A DNA stretch of 64,000 nt from NCBI RefSeq assembly GCF_001403735.1, contig NZ_CXPG01000020.1:434001-498000 (forward strand). The letters are read 5' to 3'. The stretch is from Jannaschia rubra. GTDB taxonomy: Bacteria > Pseudomonadota > Alphaproteobacteria > Rhodobacterales > Rhodobacteraceae. This document shows, one piece after another, positions 1 to 7,821 of the stretch (positions are counted from its first letter, which is position 1; every line of letters starts with the position of its first letter). The notes below the pieces were generated by a model, which saw nothing but the letters and a program-made list of their open reading frames with translations, made no database searches and was not told where the DNA came from. The translations under genes and the position numbers were made by a program.

Positions 1-187
1 AGGCCTGCGACCGGGCGGTCAGGGCGCGCACGGCATCGGCATGCGTCCAGAGCGGATGGGCGGGAATGGAGAGGTGCTGGCGCAGGACCCGGCCGCTGCG
101 GTTGCGGCGAATGGCGACGCCATCGACGCGCCCGGTCAGCGGGTCGAACCTTATGTCGGCGATCCGTATCAGACGGTGTGCGGTCAT
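1..187 (-). CDS. Partial conserved hypothetical protein (N-terminal part)
   Basis: An open frame starts at an ATG (185-187, minus) and runs off the left window edge after 62 codons. The visible residues are basic and polar with no membrane segment, and I recognise no domain. It lies 53 bp downstream of the EVE-domain gene on the same strand, so it may be the last gene of the tsaD-gpsA-YciI-EVE run. Function unknown; confidence rests only on the open frame, its position and the absence of a better frame. Confidence 0.5.
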   Translation of the reverse strand, partial: MTAHRLIRIADIRFDPLTGRVDGVAIRRNRSGRVLRQHLSIPAHPLWTHADAVRALTARSQA

Positions 188-240
188 CCCGGTCCTCCTT
201 TACCCAGGGGCAACGCCGGCCGAGACGAGATGGTTGCGAT

Positions 241-660
241 TCAGTTACGAAGGCCGGCCATCCGTCGGACAAGGCGCCATTCTTCGGGCGTCACGGGCTG
301 CACCGACAGGCGGCTGTTGCGGACCAGCGCCATGTCCGAAAGCTCCGGCGTGTCCTTGATGCGCGCCAGCGTGACGGGGCTGGGCAGGGGTTCGACCGCG
401 CGCAGGTCGACGCATTCCCACCGGGGGTCGTCGGTGGTGCTGTCGGGATGGACCGCCGCGCAGACCTCGACGATGCCGACGACGGCCTTCTCGTCCTGGC
501 TGTGGTAGAAGAAGCCGAGATCGCCCACGGCCATGTCGCGCATGAAGTTGCGGGCCTGATAATTGCGGACGCCGTCCCATTCCTCGCCCGCGTCGCCGCG
601 CGCCACCTGGTCGTCCCAGGACCAGACGCCGGGTTCCGACTTGAACAGCCAGTGATTCAC
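241..660 (-). CDS. EVE domain-containing protein
   Basis: A 139-residue single-domain protein of the EVE family (PUA-like fold that binds modified bases or RNA; exact substrate unknown). The N terminus NHWLFKSEP, the WDGVRNYQARNFMRDM segment and the FFYHSQ motif are the classic EVE signature. The frame is open farther upstream, but the GTG at 658-660 is chosen because it gives the family N terminus and forms a GTGA overlap with the stop of the YciI-like gene. It is the fourth gene of a run with overlapping junctions, so it is probably translationally coupled. Start moderately sure, family very sure. Confidence 0.9.
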   Translation of the reverse strand: MNHWLFKSEPGVWSWDDQVARGDAGEEWDGVRNYQARNFMRDMAVGDLGFFYHSQDEKAVVGIVEVCAAVHPDSTTDDPRWECVDLRAVEPLPSPVTLARIKDTPELSDMALVRNSRLSVQPVTPEEWRLVRRMAGLRN

Positions 661-938
661 CGCGACAGGACCCGGTTCCAGGTCACGATCCGCACTTCGG
701 CGAACAGGCCGGCGGTGGCATAGGGGTCGGCGGCGACGAAAGCCTCGACATGGGCGCGGCTGTCGGTGTCGAAGACGATGAGGGAGCCGCACATCTCGCC
801 CGTCGCGTCGAGCAGCGGCCCGGCCTGCACGATGCGCTCGTCGGCCTTGACGCGGGCCAGGTGGGCGTCGCGGTTCGCCTTGCGGACGTGCAGGTGGTTG
901 GGCTTGTCGGTGCAGATCAGGGCGTGGAGCATGGTCAT
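657..938 (-). CDS. YciI-like protein
   Basis: A 93-residue alpha/beta-barrel dimer protein of the YciI family (small proteins with a conserved His-Asp pair; physiological reaction mostly unknown). Seen: N-terminal MLHALICTDKPN, the HLARVKADERIVQAGPLL segment and the DPYATAGLF motif that carries the conserved Asp. The start ATG overlaps the gpsA stop (ATGA), and its own stop overlaps the EVE start. An ATG two codons later is an alternative. The neighbourhood with tsaD and gpsA is typical of Rhodobacterales but gives no clear function. Confidence 0.88.
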   Translation of the reverse strand: MTMLHALICTDKPNHLHVRKANRDAHLARVKADERIVQAGPLLDATGEMCGSLIVFDTDSRAHVEAFVAADPYATAGLFAEVRIVTWNRVLSR

Positions 939-1885
939 TCCTCGGTCAGGTCACGGTCCAGAAGGGCCTTCATCGCATCCTTGACCGTGACGCGCCCGGC
1001 GACAAGGGCCGCCGTGGCTTGGGTGACGGGCATGTCGACGCCGTGGGTTTCCGCCAGCCGCAGGGCGGCCGTGGCGGTGGCGGTGCCTTCGGTCGTGGCG
1101 TCGGGCGGGGCGTCGCCGTGGCCGATCGCATGCCCCAGGGCGAAGTTGCGCGACTGCGGCGACGCGCAGGTCAGCGCGAGGTCGCCCAGCCCCGAAAGGC
1201 CCATCAGCGTCTCGCGCCGGGCGCCCATGGCGGTGGCGAGGCGCATCATCTCGGCCATGCCCCGCGTCATCAGGGCCGCGCGGGCCGAATCGCCCAGGCC
1301 CGCGCCGATGGCCGCGCCGCAGGCGATGGCGACGACGTTCTTCAGCGCGCCGCCGAGTTCGACGCCCGCCACGTCCGTGGTGCGGTAGAGGCGCAGCGTC
1401 GGTGTGGAGAGGAGGGTCTGGAGCGCGGCACCCGCCGCTTCGTCGATGCACCCGAGCGAGAGGGCGGTGGGCAGGCCGCGCGCGATGTCGGTGGCGAAGC
1501 TGGGCCCCGAGAGGATGGCGGGAACGGCACCGGGAAGCGCCGCGCGCAGGATGGCGGTGGGTCCTTGCAGGGTGGTCAGGTCGACCCCCTTGCAGGCCGC
1601 GACCGCATGGCGCGGGGTCAGGCCGAGAGTGGGCAGCGTGGCGCCCAGCCTCTGCATCGGGATCGCCAGCAGCAGCGTGTCGCACTCGCGCAGGTCGGCG
1701 GGGTCGGCGGTGGGGTGGATGCCGGCCGGAAGAATCACGCCGGGCAGGCGCGGCAGGGTGCGGGTGCCGCGGGCCGCCGCCATCGTCCCCGCGTCGCGCC
1801 CCCAGAGCCGCACCTGCCGACCCGCGCGGGCCAGCGTGACGGCCAGGGCCGTCCCGAAGGCACCGGCACCCACGACGCCGATCAC
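935..1885 (-). CDS. gpsA: NAD(P)H-dependent glycerol-3-phosphate dehydrogenase
   Basis: A 316-residue cytoplasmic enzyme that reduces dihydroxyacetone phosphate to sn-glycerol 3-phosphate for phospholipid synthesis. The N-terminal Rossmann motif [10 protein letters not shown] is at about residues 7-16. The middle carries CKGVD and the [16 protein letters not shown] segment, and the C-terminal helical domain has [11 protein letters not shown] with the conserved Lys and the [18 protein letters not shown] block. The GTG start at 1883-1885 is chosen because it overlaps the tsaD stop (GTGA) and places the Rossmann motif at the usual distance. Length matches the family. Confidence 0.96.
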   Translation of the reverse strand: MIGVVGAGAFGTALAVTLARAGRQVRLWGRDAGTMAAARGTRTLPRLPGVILPAGIHPTADPADLRECDTLLLAIPMQRLGATLPTLGLTPRHAVAACKGVDLTTLQGPTAILRAALPGAVPAILSGPSFATDIARGLPTALSLGCIDEAAGAALQTLLSTPTLRLYRTTDVAGVELGGALKNVVAIACGAAIGAGLGDSARAALMTRGMAEMMRLATAMGARRETLMGLSGLGDLALTCASPQSRNFALGHAIGHGDAPPDATTEGTATATAALRLAETHGVDMPVTQATAALVAGRVTVKDAMKALLDRDLTEE

Positions 1886-2961
1886 GCCTTGGCCCCGCGC
1901 TTGCCCGACCCCAGCATCGGCGTCGCGCCCTCGTCGAGCGGCCACCGCGGGCGGGCAGCCAGGGTCAGGTCGTCGCGGTGGCCCAGCACGAGCCTTTCCG
2001 CCCCCGCCCAGGCGATCATCGCGGCATTGTCGGTGCAAAGCGCCAGGGGGGGTGCCACGAAAGGCACGCCCGCCGCCCGGGCCACGTCGCGCAGTGCCGC
2101 GCGCAGGACGCCGTTCGCCGCCACCCCGCCCGCGACGGCGAAGGCGGTGACGGGCGCCCGTGCCAGCGCACGGCGGGATTTCTCGGCCAGGACGTCGCGC
2201 ACGGCGTCCTGGAACCCGGCGCAGATGTTCGCGCGGACGGCGCGCGGCAGGCCGCCGTGGTTCGACACCGCCGCATCGCGAGCGCGCAAAACGGCGGTCT
2301 TCAGGCCCGAGAACGACATGTCGCAGCCCGGCCGGTCAAGGAGCGGGCGGGGCAGGCGCAGGGGGGCCTCGGCCGTCATCGCGCAGGCTTCGACCGCGGG
2401 GCCGCCGGGCTGCGGCAGGGCCAGAAGGCGGGCGACCTTGTCGAAGGCCTCGCCCGGGGCGTCGTCGATGGTGCCGCCGAGGCGGGTGAAGGCATCCGGC
2501 CCCTCGACGCGCAGGAACTGGCAATGGCCGCCCGAGACGAGGAGCATCAGGTAGGGGAAGGCGAGCCCGTCGGTCAGCCGCGGCGTCAGCGCGTGGCCCG
2601 CAAGATGGTTCACCCCGATCAGCGGCAGGCCTGATGCCGCGGCCAGCCCCTTGGCGCACATCACCCCCGCCAGCACCCCGCCGATCAGGCCCGGCCCGGC
2701 CGTCACGGCGATGGCGTCGCAGTCGCGCAGGGCGAGGCCCGCTTCGGCAAGGGCCTGACGGACAGCGAGGTCGATCTTCTCGGCATGGGCGCGGGCGGCA
2801 ATCTCGGGGACGACCCCGCCGAAGGCCGCGTGCAGCGCGTCCTGCCGCAGCACCACGTCCGACAGGATCGTGCCGCGCCCGCCCGCCCCGCGCCGCACCA
2901 CGGCCGCCGCCGTGTCGTCGCAGGAGCTTTCGAGCCCCAGAACGGTCAGATCTTGTGCCAA
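1882..2961 (-). CDS. tsaD: tRNA N6-adenosine threonylcarbamoyltransferase TsaD
   Basis: A 359-residue ASKHA-fold protein (Kae1/Qri7/TsaD). It transfers the threonylcarbamoyl group onto A37 of ANN-decoding tRNAs with TsaB and TsaE. Seen: N-terminal [15 protein letters not shown], the metal-binding HLAGH pair (H119 and H123), LLVSGGHCQ, and near the C terminus the [11 protein letters not shown] and [12 protein letters not shown] motifs. It is the first gene of the minus-strand run (tsaD-gpsA-YciI-EVE) and is divergent from hemD across 98 bp. Confidence 0.97.
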   Translation of the reverse strand: MAQDLTVLGLESSCDDTAAAVVRRGAGGRGTILSDVVLRQDALHAAFGGVVPEIAARAHAEKIDLAVRQALAEAGLALRDCDAIAVTAGPGLIGGVLAGVMCAKGLAAASGLPLIGVNHLAGHALTPRLTDGLAFPYLMLLVSGGHCQFLRVEGPDAFTRLGGTIDDAPGEAFDKVARLLALPQPGGPAVEACAMTAEAPLRLPRPLLDRPGCDMSFSGLKTAVLRARDAAVSNHGGLPRAVRANICAGFQDAVRDVLAEKSRRALARAPVTAFAVAGGVAANGVLRAALRDVARAAGVPFVAPPLALCTDNAAMIAWAGAERLVLGHRDDLTLAARPRWPLDEGATPMLGSGKRGAKA

Positions 2962-3059
2962 GGGGCGTCCCGGTCCAGTGTCGCGGCCCGCGGGGAGCGG
3001 GGCGCATCGCCGACCCGTCTAGCGCGGGGCCCGTCCCGTCACAACGCCGGAGGCCCGCC
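2962..3059. promoter_or_regulatory. Divergent tsaD/hemD intergenic region
   Basis: The 98 bp between the tsaD start (minus) and the hemD start (plus) must hold both promoters or their proximal parts. No clear -35/-10 pair stands out by eye. A GGAGG-like stretch at about 3048-3053 precedes the hemD ATG and can act as its ribosome binding site. Confidence 0.45.
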
Positions 3060-3746
3060 ATGCCCGACCTGCCCGTCCTGCTGACCCGCCCGCAAGCCGA
3101 CAGCGAGCGTCTGGCCGGATCCCTGCGTGCGGCGGGCGTCGGGCGCGTGGTCGTGTCGCCCCTGTTGCGGATCGTGCCGGAGGGGACGCTGCCGGAGTTC
3201 TCGGGGGGCGTCCTCCTCACCTCGGCCAACGCGGTGGCGGCCTTCCGGGCGCTGGACGGGCCGCGAGGCCTGCCGGCCTGGGTCGTGGGGCCGCGCACGG
3301 CCGAGATGGCGCGCAGGGCCGGCTTCGACGTGCGGCTGGAGGCGCCCGATGCCGCGACGCTGCTGCCGCAGGTGCCGCAGGATGCGCCGCCGCTGGTGCA
3401 TCTGCGGGGCGCGGTGGCTCGGGTCGATCTGGCGGCGGCGCTGCGGAAGCGGGGGATCGCGGCGACGGATGCGGTGCTATACCGGCAGGACGCGCTTGAT
3501 CTGAGCAGCGAGGCGCGGGGGCTCCTGCGGGCGGGGCCGGTGCTGGTGCCGCTCTACTCCCCCCGCAGCGCGGCGCTGTTCGCGGCGGCCTGTCCGCCGG
3601 AGGCATGGCCGTCGGTACGCCTCGTCGCGCTGAGCCCCGCCGTGGCCGAAGCCGGGCCGGTGCCCCCCGTTGCGGTGGCGGATCGGCCGGACGGCGAGGC
3701 GATGATGCGCGCGATCCTCGCGAATTTGGCTGCGATGGAAGGTTGA
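3060..3746 (+). CDS. hemD: Uroporphyrinogen-III synthase
   Basis: A 228-residue HemD, which closes hydroxymethylbilane to uroporphyrinogen III in tetrapyrrole synthesis. The family is weakly conserved. Here the N terminus LPVLLTRPQADSERLA, the LTSANAV stretch at about residues 58-64, the WVVGPRTAEMARRAGF segment, and the C-terminal VPLYSPRSAALF motif identify it. The ATG at 3060 has a GGAGG upstream. hemC is not adjacent. mic60 and hemY follow on the same strand, making a heme/membrane-organisation group. Confidence 0.92.
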   Translation: MPDLPVLLTRPQADSERLAGSLRAAGVGRVVVSPLLRIVPEGTLPEFSGGVLLTSANAVAAFRALDGPRGLPAWVVGPRTAEMARRAGFDVRLEAPDAATLLPQVPQDAPPLVHLRGAVARVDLAAALRKRGIAATDAVLYRQDALDLSSEARGLLRAGPVLVPLYSPRSAALFAAACPPEAWPSVRLVALSPAVAEAGPVPPVAVADRPDGEAMMRAILANLAAMEG

Positions 3747-3829
3747 GGGGCGCGGGGGGACGGTCTAGGTATCGTTCCTATCGGTCTGATGCGGCAGTCG
3801 CGTCGGGTCAGCCAGCCGGGAGGGGTGCC

Positions 3830-5302
3830 GTGGCGCGCAAAACCAGACGATCCACGTCAGCGGACGAGACCGGCACGCCCGAGACCGGAAACCTGACCGA
3901 GGACAAGGCGGCCGACCGGGCGCTGCCCGACGACGTGCCCCCGCCCGACCCGCGAAAGGACGAGGCGCGGACCGAGGACGAGGATGCGACCGCCGAGGGG
4001 AAGCCCGACCTGCCCGACGACGTGCCCCCGCCGGACCCGCGACAGGACGAGGCGCGGCCCGAGGACGGGGAGGTGACCGCCGAGGGGAAGCCCGACCTGC
4101 CCGACGACGTGCCGCCGCCCGACCCGCGACAGGACGAGGCGCGGGCCGAGGACGGGGAGGCGACCGTCGAGGGGAAGCCCGACCTGCCCGACGATGTGCC
4201 CCCGCCGGACCCGCGACAGGACGAGGGGCGCCCAGAGAACGGGAATACGACCGCCGGCCAGGACGCGAAGGCGGACCGCCCGGCGGGCACGCTGCCTGCG
4301 CCGGTTCCGCCGACGGATGACGCGCGGCGCGGCCCGGGGTTCGTGCCTCTGGTCTTGGGCGGTCTCGTGGCGGGCGCCATCGGATATGCCGTCTCGGCCT
4401 TCGTCGTGCATCAGGACGAGGGGTTGGACCCCGCGCGGATCGACGCGTTGACGGCGGAAGTCGCCGCCCTGCAGGCGGTCGAGCCGCCGGAGCCGGTGGA
4501 CCTGTCGCCGCTGAAGCAGGGGCAGACCGACCTGTCGTCGCGTCTGGATGCATTGTCCGATCGCGTCGGCGCCCTGGAAGACCTGCCGGAGCCGCGCACC
4601 GAGGCGGAGGCCACGTCGACGGCCGAGGCAGTGGTCGACCCGCTCGAATCGACCCTGGACGACCTGTCGTCGCAGGTGGCGGACCTGTCGGACCGGCTGG
4701 ACGAGCGTGTCTCGACGCTGGAGACGGATCTGGGGGAGGCCACCTCCGGTCTGGACGACGTCCGGGCGCGTCTGTCCGAGGTCGAGGCCGGGCTGGAGGA
4801 AGCGCGGACGAATGCCGCCGCCGTGCGCGACCAGTCGCAGGCCCGCGCGGAGGAGACGGCGCGCAACCAGATCCGGCTCGCGCTGCAATCGGGCGCCCCC
4901 TATGTCGAGCCGCTGACCATGCTGGAGGGCGAGGCGCCCGCCGCGCTGGCCGGACCCGCCGAGACCGGGGTGGAGACGCAGGCGGCGCTGGCGCAGGCCT
5001 TTCCGCCGCTCGCGCGCGATGCCCTGCGCGTGGCGCGCCGTGCGCAGGAGGCGACCGGGGTGGGGTCGCTGTTCCGCAACACCTTCAACCCCCGCAGCCT
5101 CGAGCCGCGCGAGGGCGACGATCCGGACGCCGTGCTGAGCCGGGCCGAGGCCGACGTGCGCGCGGGCGACCTGGACGCGGCGCTGGCCGAGGTCGAGACA
5201 TTGCCGCCGGATGCCCAGGCCGTCCTCGAGGGATGGATGGAACGTGTTCGGACGCGGGCGGCGGCATTGTCGGCCGCCGACGATTACCTTCAGGACGGGT
5301 GA
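3830..5302 (+). CDS. Alphaproteobacterial Mic60/mitofilin-like inner-membrane protein
   Basis: A 490-residue protein with Mic60 architecture. The acidic Pro-rich cytoplasmic region (about 1-170) contains four 29-residue repeats. One membrane segment follows (about 180-205, GFVPLVLGGLVAGAIGYAVS), then a long coiled-coil periplasmic region (about 210-350) with heptads such as LDDLSSQVADLSDRL. The conserved C-terminal mitofilin signature covers about 400-490 (LFRNTFNPRSLEP). Known: alphaproteobacterial Mic60 is encoded beside hemY and shapes intracytoplasmic membranes. The GTG at 3830 is chosen for the preceding GGGAGGGG; the frame is open farther upstream. Confidence 0.87.
   Translation: MARKTRRSTSADETGTPETGNLTEDKAADRALPDDVPPPDPRKDEARTEDEDATAEGKPDLPDDVPPPDPRQDEARPEDGEVTAEGKPDLPDDVPPPDPRQDEARAEDGEATVEGKPDLPDDVPPPDPRQDEGRPENGNTTAGQDAKADRPAGTLPAPVPPTDDARRGPGFVPLVLGGLVAGAIGYAVSAFVVHQDEGLDPARIDALTAEVAALQAVEPPEPVDLSPLKQGQTDLSSRLDALSDRVGALEDLPEPRTEAEATSTAEAVVDPLESTLDDLSSQVADLSDRLDERVSTLETDLGEATSGLDDVRARLSEVEAGLEEARTNAAAVRDQSQARAEETARNQIRLALQSGAPYVEPLTMLEGEAPAALAGPAETGVETQAALAQAFPPLARDALRVARRAQEATGVGSLFRNTFNPRSLEPREGDDPDAVLSRAEADVRAGDLDAALAEVETLPPDAQAVLEGWMERVRTRAAALSAADDYLQDG
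3923..4270 (+). repeat. Four tandem 87-bp units inside mic60
   Basis: Units start at 3923, 4010, 4097 and 4184, each beginning CTGCCCGACGA and encoding LPDDVPPPDPR plus an acidic tail. Units 2 and 3 differ at only a few positions, while unit 4 is more degenerate at its 3' end. The exact 87-bp spacing keeps frame. This is coding expansion in the disordered cytoplasmic part of the protein, not a CRISPR array (no spacers). Confidence 0.95.
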
Positions 5303-5311
5303 GGATTTCAG

Positions 5312-6883
5312 ATGCTGTGGTCGCTTTTCAAGATCCTCCTGTTCGTGGCGCTGGTCGCGGCGCTGGCCTTCGGGGTGCAATGGGTATTGTCCGTCTCGGG
5401 CGAGGTCATCCTGACCTTCGACGGGTCGGAATACGTTTTGCCCCCGCTCGTCGTCGTGATCGGCGTGCTGGTGCTGATGCTGACGCTCTGGGTGGTGTTC
5501 AAGCTGGCCGGCCTGCTGCTGGCGACGCTGCGGTTCATCAACGGCGACGACACCGCGCTCAGCGCCTATTTCGACCGCCATCGGGAGCGGAAGGGCTATG
5601 CCGCGCTGTCCGACAGCCTGATCGCGCTGGCCTCGGGCGAGGCCCGGGAGGCCGCGGCCAAGGCGGAGAAGGCCGAGAAATACCTGCAGAATCCCGAGGT
5701 CACGACGCTGGTCGTGGCGCAGGCGGCCGAGGCCGCGGGCGAGAAGGACCGCGCGCGCGAGGCGTGGAAGACGCTCGTCACGCATGAGCGCACGCGCTTC
5801 GTCGGCGTGCGCGGCCTGATGCGCCAGAAGCTGGAGGAAGGCGATACCACGACTGCCATGAAGCTGGCCGAGAAGGCCTTTGCCCTGAAGCCTCGGCACG
5901 TCGAGACGCAGGACACGCTGCTGCGGTTGCAGGCCCAGGACGAGAACTGGGACGGCGCGCGGCGCGTCCTGACGGCCAAGCTGAAATCCGGGGCGCTGCC
6001 CAAGGATGTCTACAAACGGCGCGAGGCGGTGCTGTCGCTGGCCGACGCGCGCGACCAGCTCGCGTCGGGCAACGCCGAAAAGGCCCGCGCCGAGGTGCTG
6101 GAGGCGAACCGCCTGTCGCCGGAACTGGTCCCGGCCGCAGTGCTTGCGGCGCGGATGCACATCGAGGCGGGCGAGTTGCGCCGCGCGTCCAAGGTGCTGC
6201 GGGCCGCACGCGCGACAACGCGGCATCCGGACCTGGCTGCGGCCTTTGCCGACATCCAGCCCGACGAGACGCCGGAGGCGCGCATCAAGCGGTTCCAGCC
6301 GTTCCTGAAGGTCGCGCCGGATGCGCCGGAGACCAAGATGCTGGAGACTGAACTCTACCTCGCGGCGGAGGATTTCCCCGGCGCGCGGCGTGCCCTGGGA
6401 CAGCTTTACGAGACGCATCCGACGACCCGGTCGCTCAGCCTGATGGCCGCGATCGAGCGGGGCGAAGGCGCGTCGGAAGCGGTGGTGCGCGGCTGGCTGG
6501 CCAAGGCGCTGAGCGCGTCGCGGGGGCCGCAGTGGGTCTGCGACGTCTGCGGCACGGTCCATGGCGACTGGATCCCGGTCTGCACGAACTGCGAGGCCTT
6601 CGACAGCCTGACCTGGAAGGAGCCGCCGACGGGTGCCGCGTCGCGGACGGTGACGTCGGACATGCTGCCGCTGCTCATGGGCCCGCAGGCGGGGCCGCCC
6701 GCCCCGGCCGCGGCAGGTTCGGATGACGCGGCCGTGCCACAGGTCACGGAGCCCGAGGTTCCGGACGCGGAGGAGGTGGCCGAGGGACCGCCCGAGCCCG
6801 TCGTGACCTCGCCCCCCGTCAACCCGGCCGTCGTGGGCACGACCCGCGACGTGGACGAGCCGGTGACGCTGCCCCGCCGCTGA
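5312..6883 (+). CDS. hemY: HemY-type TPR membrane protein
   Basis: A 523-residue protein of the HemY N-terminal/TPR family. It is linked to late heme synthesis by gene neighbourhood; the molecular role is not settled. Two N-terminal membrane helices (about 6-28 and 43-67) flank the motif SGEVILTFDGSEYVLPP, followed by TPR-like helical repeats from about 85 to 400. Near 409-430 a zinc-ribbon-like CDVCGTVHGDW...CTNC segment appears, then an acidic, Pro-rich tail. It starts 9 bp after mic60 with a GAGGAT-type ribosome binding site. Confidence 0.92.
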   Translation: MLWSLFKILLFVALVAALAFGVQWVLSVSGEVILTFDGSEYVLPPLVVVIGVLVLMLTLWVVFKLAGLLLATLRFINGDDTALSAYFDRHRERKGYAALSDSLIALASGEAREAAAKAEKAEKYLQNPEVTTLVVAQAAEAAGEKDRAREAWKTLVTHERTRFVGVRGLMRQKLEEGDTTTAMKLAEKAFALKPRHVETQDTLLRLQAQDENWDGARRVLTAKLKSGALPKDVYKRREAVLSLADARDQLASGNAEKARAEVLEANRLSPELVPAAVLAARMHIEAGELRRASKVLRAARATTRHPDLAAAFADIQPDETPEARIKRFQPFLKVAPDAPETKMLETELYLAAEDFPGARRALGQLYETHPTTRSLSLMAAIERGEGASEAVVRGWLAKALSASRGPQWVCDVCGTVHGDWIPVCTNCEAFDSLTWKEPPTGAASRTVTSDMLPLLMGPQAGPPAPAAAGSDDAAVPQVTEPEVPDAEEVAEGPPEPVVTSPPVNPAVVGTTRDVDEPVTLPRR

Positions 6884-6960
6884 GCCCGCGATTTCGCGCG
6901 CGGTCTGTGCATTTCGGGGCTGGAAACGGCCCCGGACCCCTGCTAGGGACGCGCCACGGC

Positions 6961-7036
6961 GCCGCAGTAGCTCAGCTGGTAGAGCACCTCATTCGTAATG
7001 AGGGGGTCGGGGGTTCGAGTCCCTTCTGCGGCACCA
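6961..7036 (+). tRNA. tRNA-Thr (anticodon CGU)
   Basis: A 76-nt cloverleaf. Acceptor GCCGCAG pairs with CTGCGGC. The D arm is AGCTC...GAGC, the anticodon stem CCTCA/TGAGG encloses the loop TTCGTAA with anticodon CGT, and the T arm carries GGTTCGAGTCC. The discriminator is A and the 3' CCA is encoded. It reads ACG (Thr). No integrase or direct repeat marks it as an attachment site. The next 235 bp (7037-7271) contain no gene I can support. Confidence 0.97.
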
Positions 7037-7271
7037 TCTGTCATCTGGATGATCCCTCGGTTTCGGGCATATGTCCTGACGTTGCGTGGCAGAGTGCCGG
7101 TGCTACGGACGGAGGCTGTTGTTCCGGGAGGAACAGCGGTCCCTGACGGAAGCAGCCCCTGCGATCTGTTGCAGCGGCGCCAATGGACCCCGATCAGTAC
7201 CCGCGCCATCCGCGCATCGAAGGTCGTGCCGGGTCGGGTATCCGCAGAGGGATCCCGTCCGGCCCGGCGTC

Positions 7272-7817
7272 CTACAGATCCCGCGCGATCCGTTCCGCCA
7301 GCCTCAGCCAGGCGGCTTCGTGGGCGGCGATGATGGCGGGGTAGCTGGCGATGTCGGCGACGGGAACGGTGATGGCGAAGTTGCCGACGCGGTCGCGGCC
7401 GACCTCGGACTTTACGGCAAAGGTTCCGTTCAGGCGCAGTTGGCTGTTCGAGGAGACTATCATGTCGTCCACGAAGACCGACACCTCGGCTTCGGGAAAG
7501 CCCGACAGGGGCCAGGGTTCGGTGGCCACGCGGGCGTCGGTCATCGTGTTCAGGTGACGGGTCAGGGCGCCCTGCATCGCGCGGTCGGGCAGGTCGGCCC
7601 AGAGGCGCGACGTGTCCGTCAGCAGGCTTCCGTCGGGCTGCTGGATCGGGATTTCCTGGTTCAGCGCGTATTCCGGCACCGACACGCGATTCATCTGCAC
7701 CGTCTGGGCGGCCACGTTGACGCGGATGTCCGTGATCACGGGCGGCGGCGTGAAATACTGCGTCTGGCCGCAGGCGGCGAGCAGAAGGGGAAGGGCAAGG
7801 GGCAGCATCTTCGACAT
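7272..7817 (-). CDS. pqiC: PqiC-like outer-membrane lipoprotein (ABC-type transport auxiliary)
   Basis: A 181-residue lipoprotein. The N-terminal signal ends in the lipobox LLAAC (Cys16) and is followed by a single domain of the PqiC/DUF330 family. Known in E. coli: PqiC is an outer-membrane lipoprotein that docks the PqiB needle. It is the last gene of the tam-pqi operon and begins 4 nt after the pqiB stop. Two near-identical short basic segments are absent, so the family call rests on the lipobox, size, context and the TDTSRLWADLPDRAM block. Confidence 0.82.
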   Translation of the reverse strand: MSKMLPLALPLLLAACGQTQYFTPPPVITDIRVNVAAQTVQMNRVSVPEYALNQEIPIQQPDGSLLTDTSRLWADLPDRAMQGALTRHLNTMTDARVATEPWPLSGFPEAEVSVFVDDMIVSSNSQLRLNGTFAVKSEVGRDRVGNFAITVPVADIASYPAIIAAHEAAWLRLAERIARDL

Positions 7818-7821
7818 GGCA

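Noticed and set aside
3923-4270. Tandem repeats as a CRISPR array
   Set aside because: Units are 87 bp, contiguous, in frame and without unique spacers. They encode part of Mic60.
3857-6562. Minus-strand open frame of 901 codons
   Set aside because: Antisense to mic60 and hemY; Arg/Gln/Leu-rich with no domains. GC-skew artefact.
6943-7209. Minus-strand frame of 88 codons across the tRNA-Thr gene
   Set aside because: It is the familiar false frame produced by the antisense of a tRNA (reads TRTPDPLITNEVLYQL). No protein family, and the tRNA is certain.
6961-7271. tRNA-Thr as an integration site for a mobile element
   Set aside because: No integrase, no repeated tRNA 3' end found by eye, and the following genes are core envelope genes.
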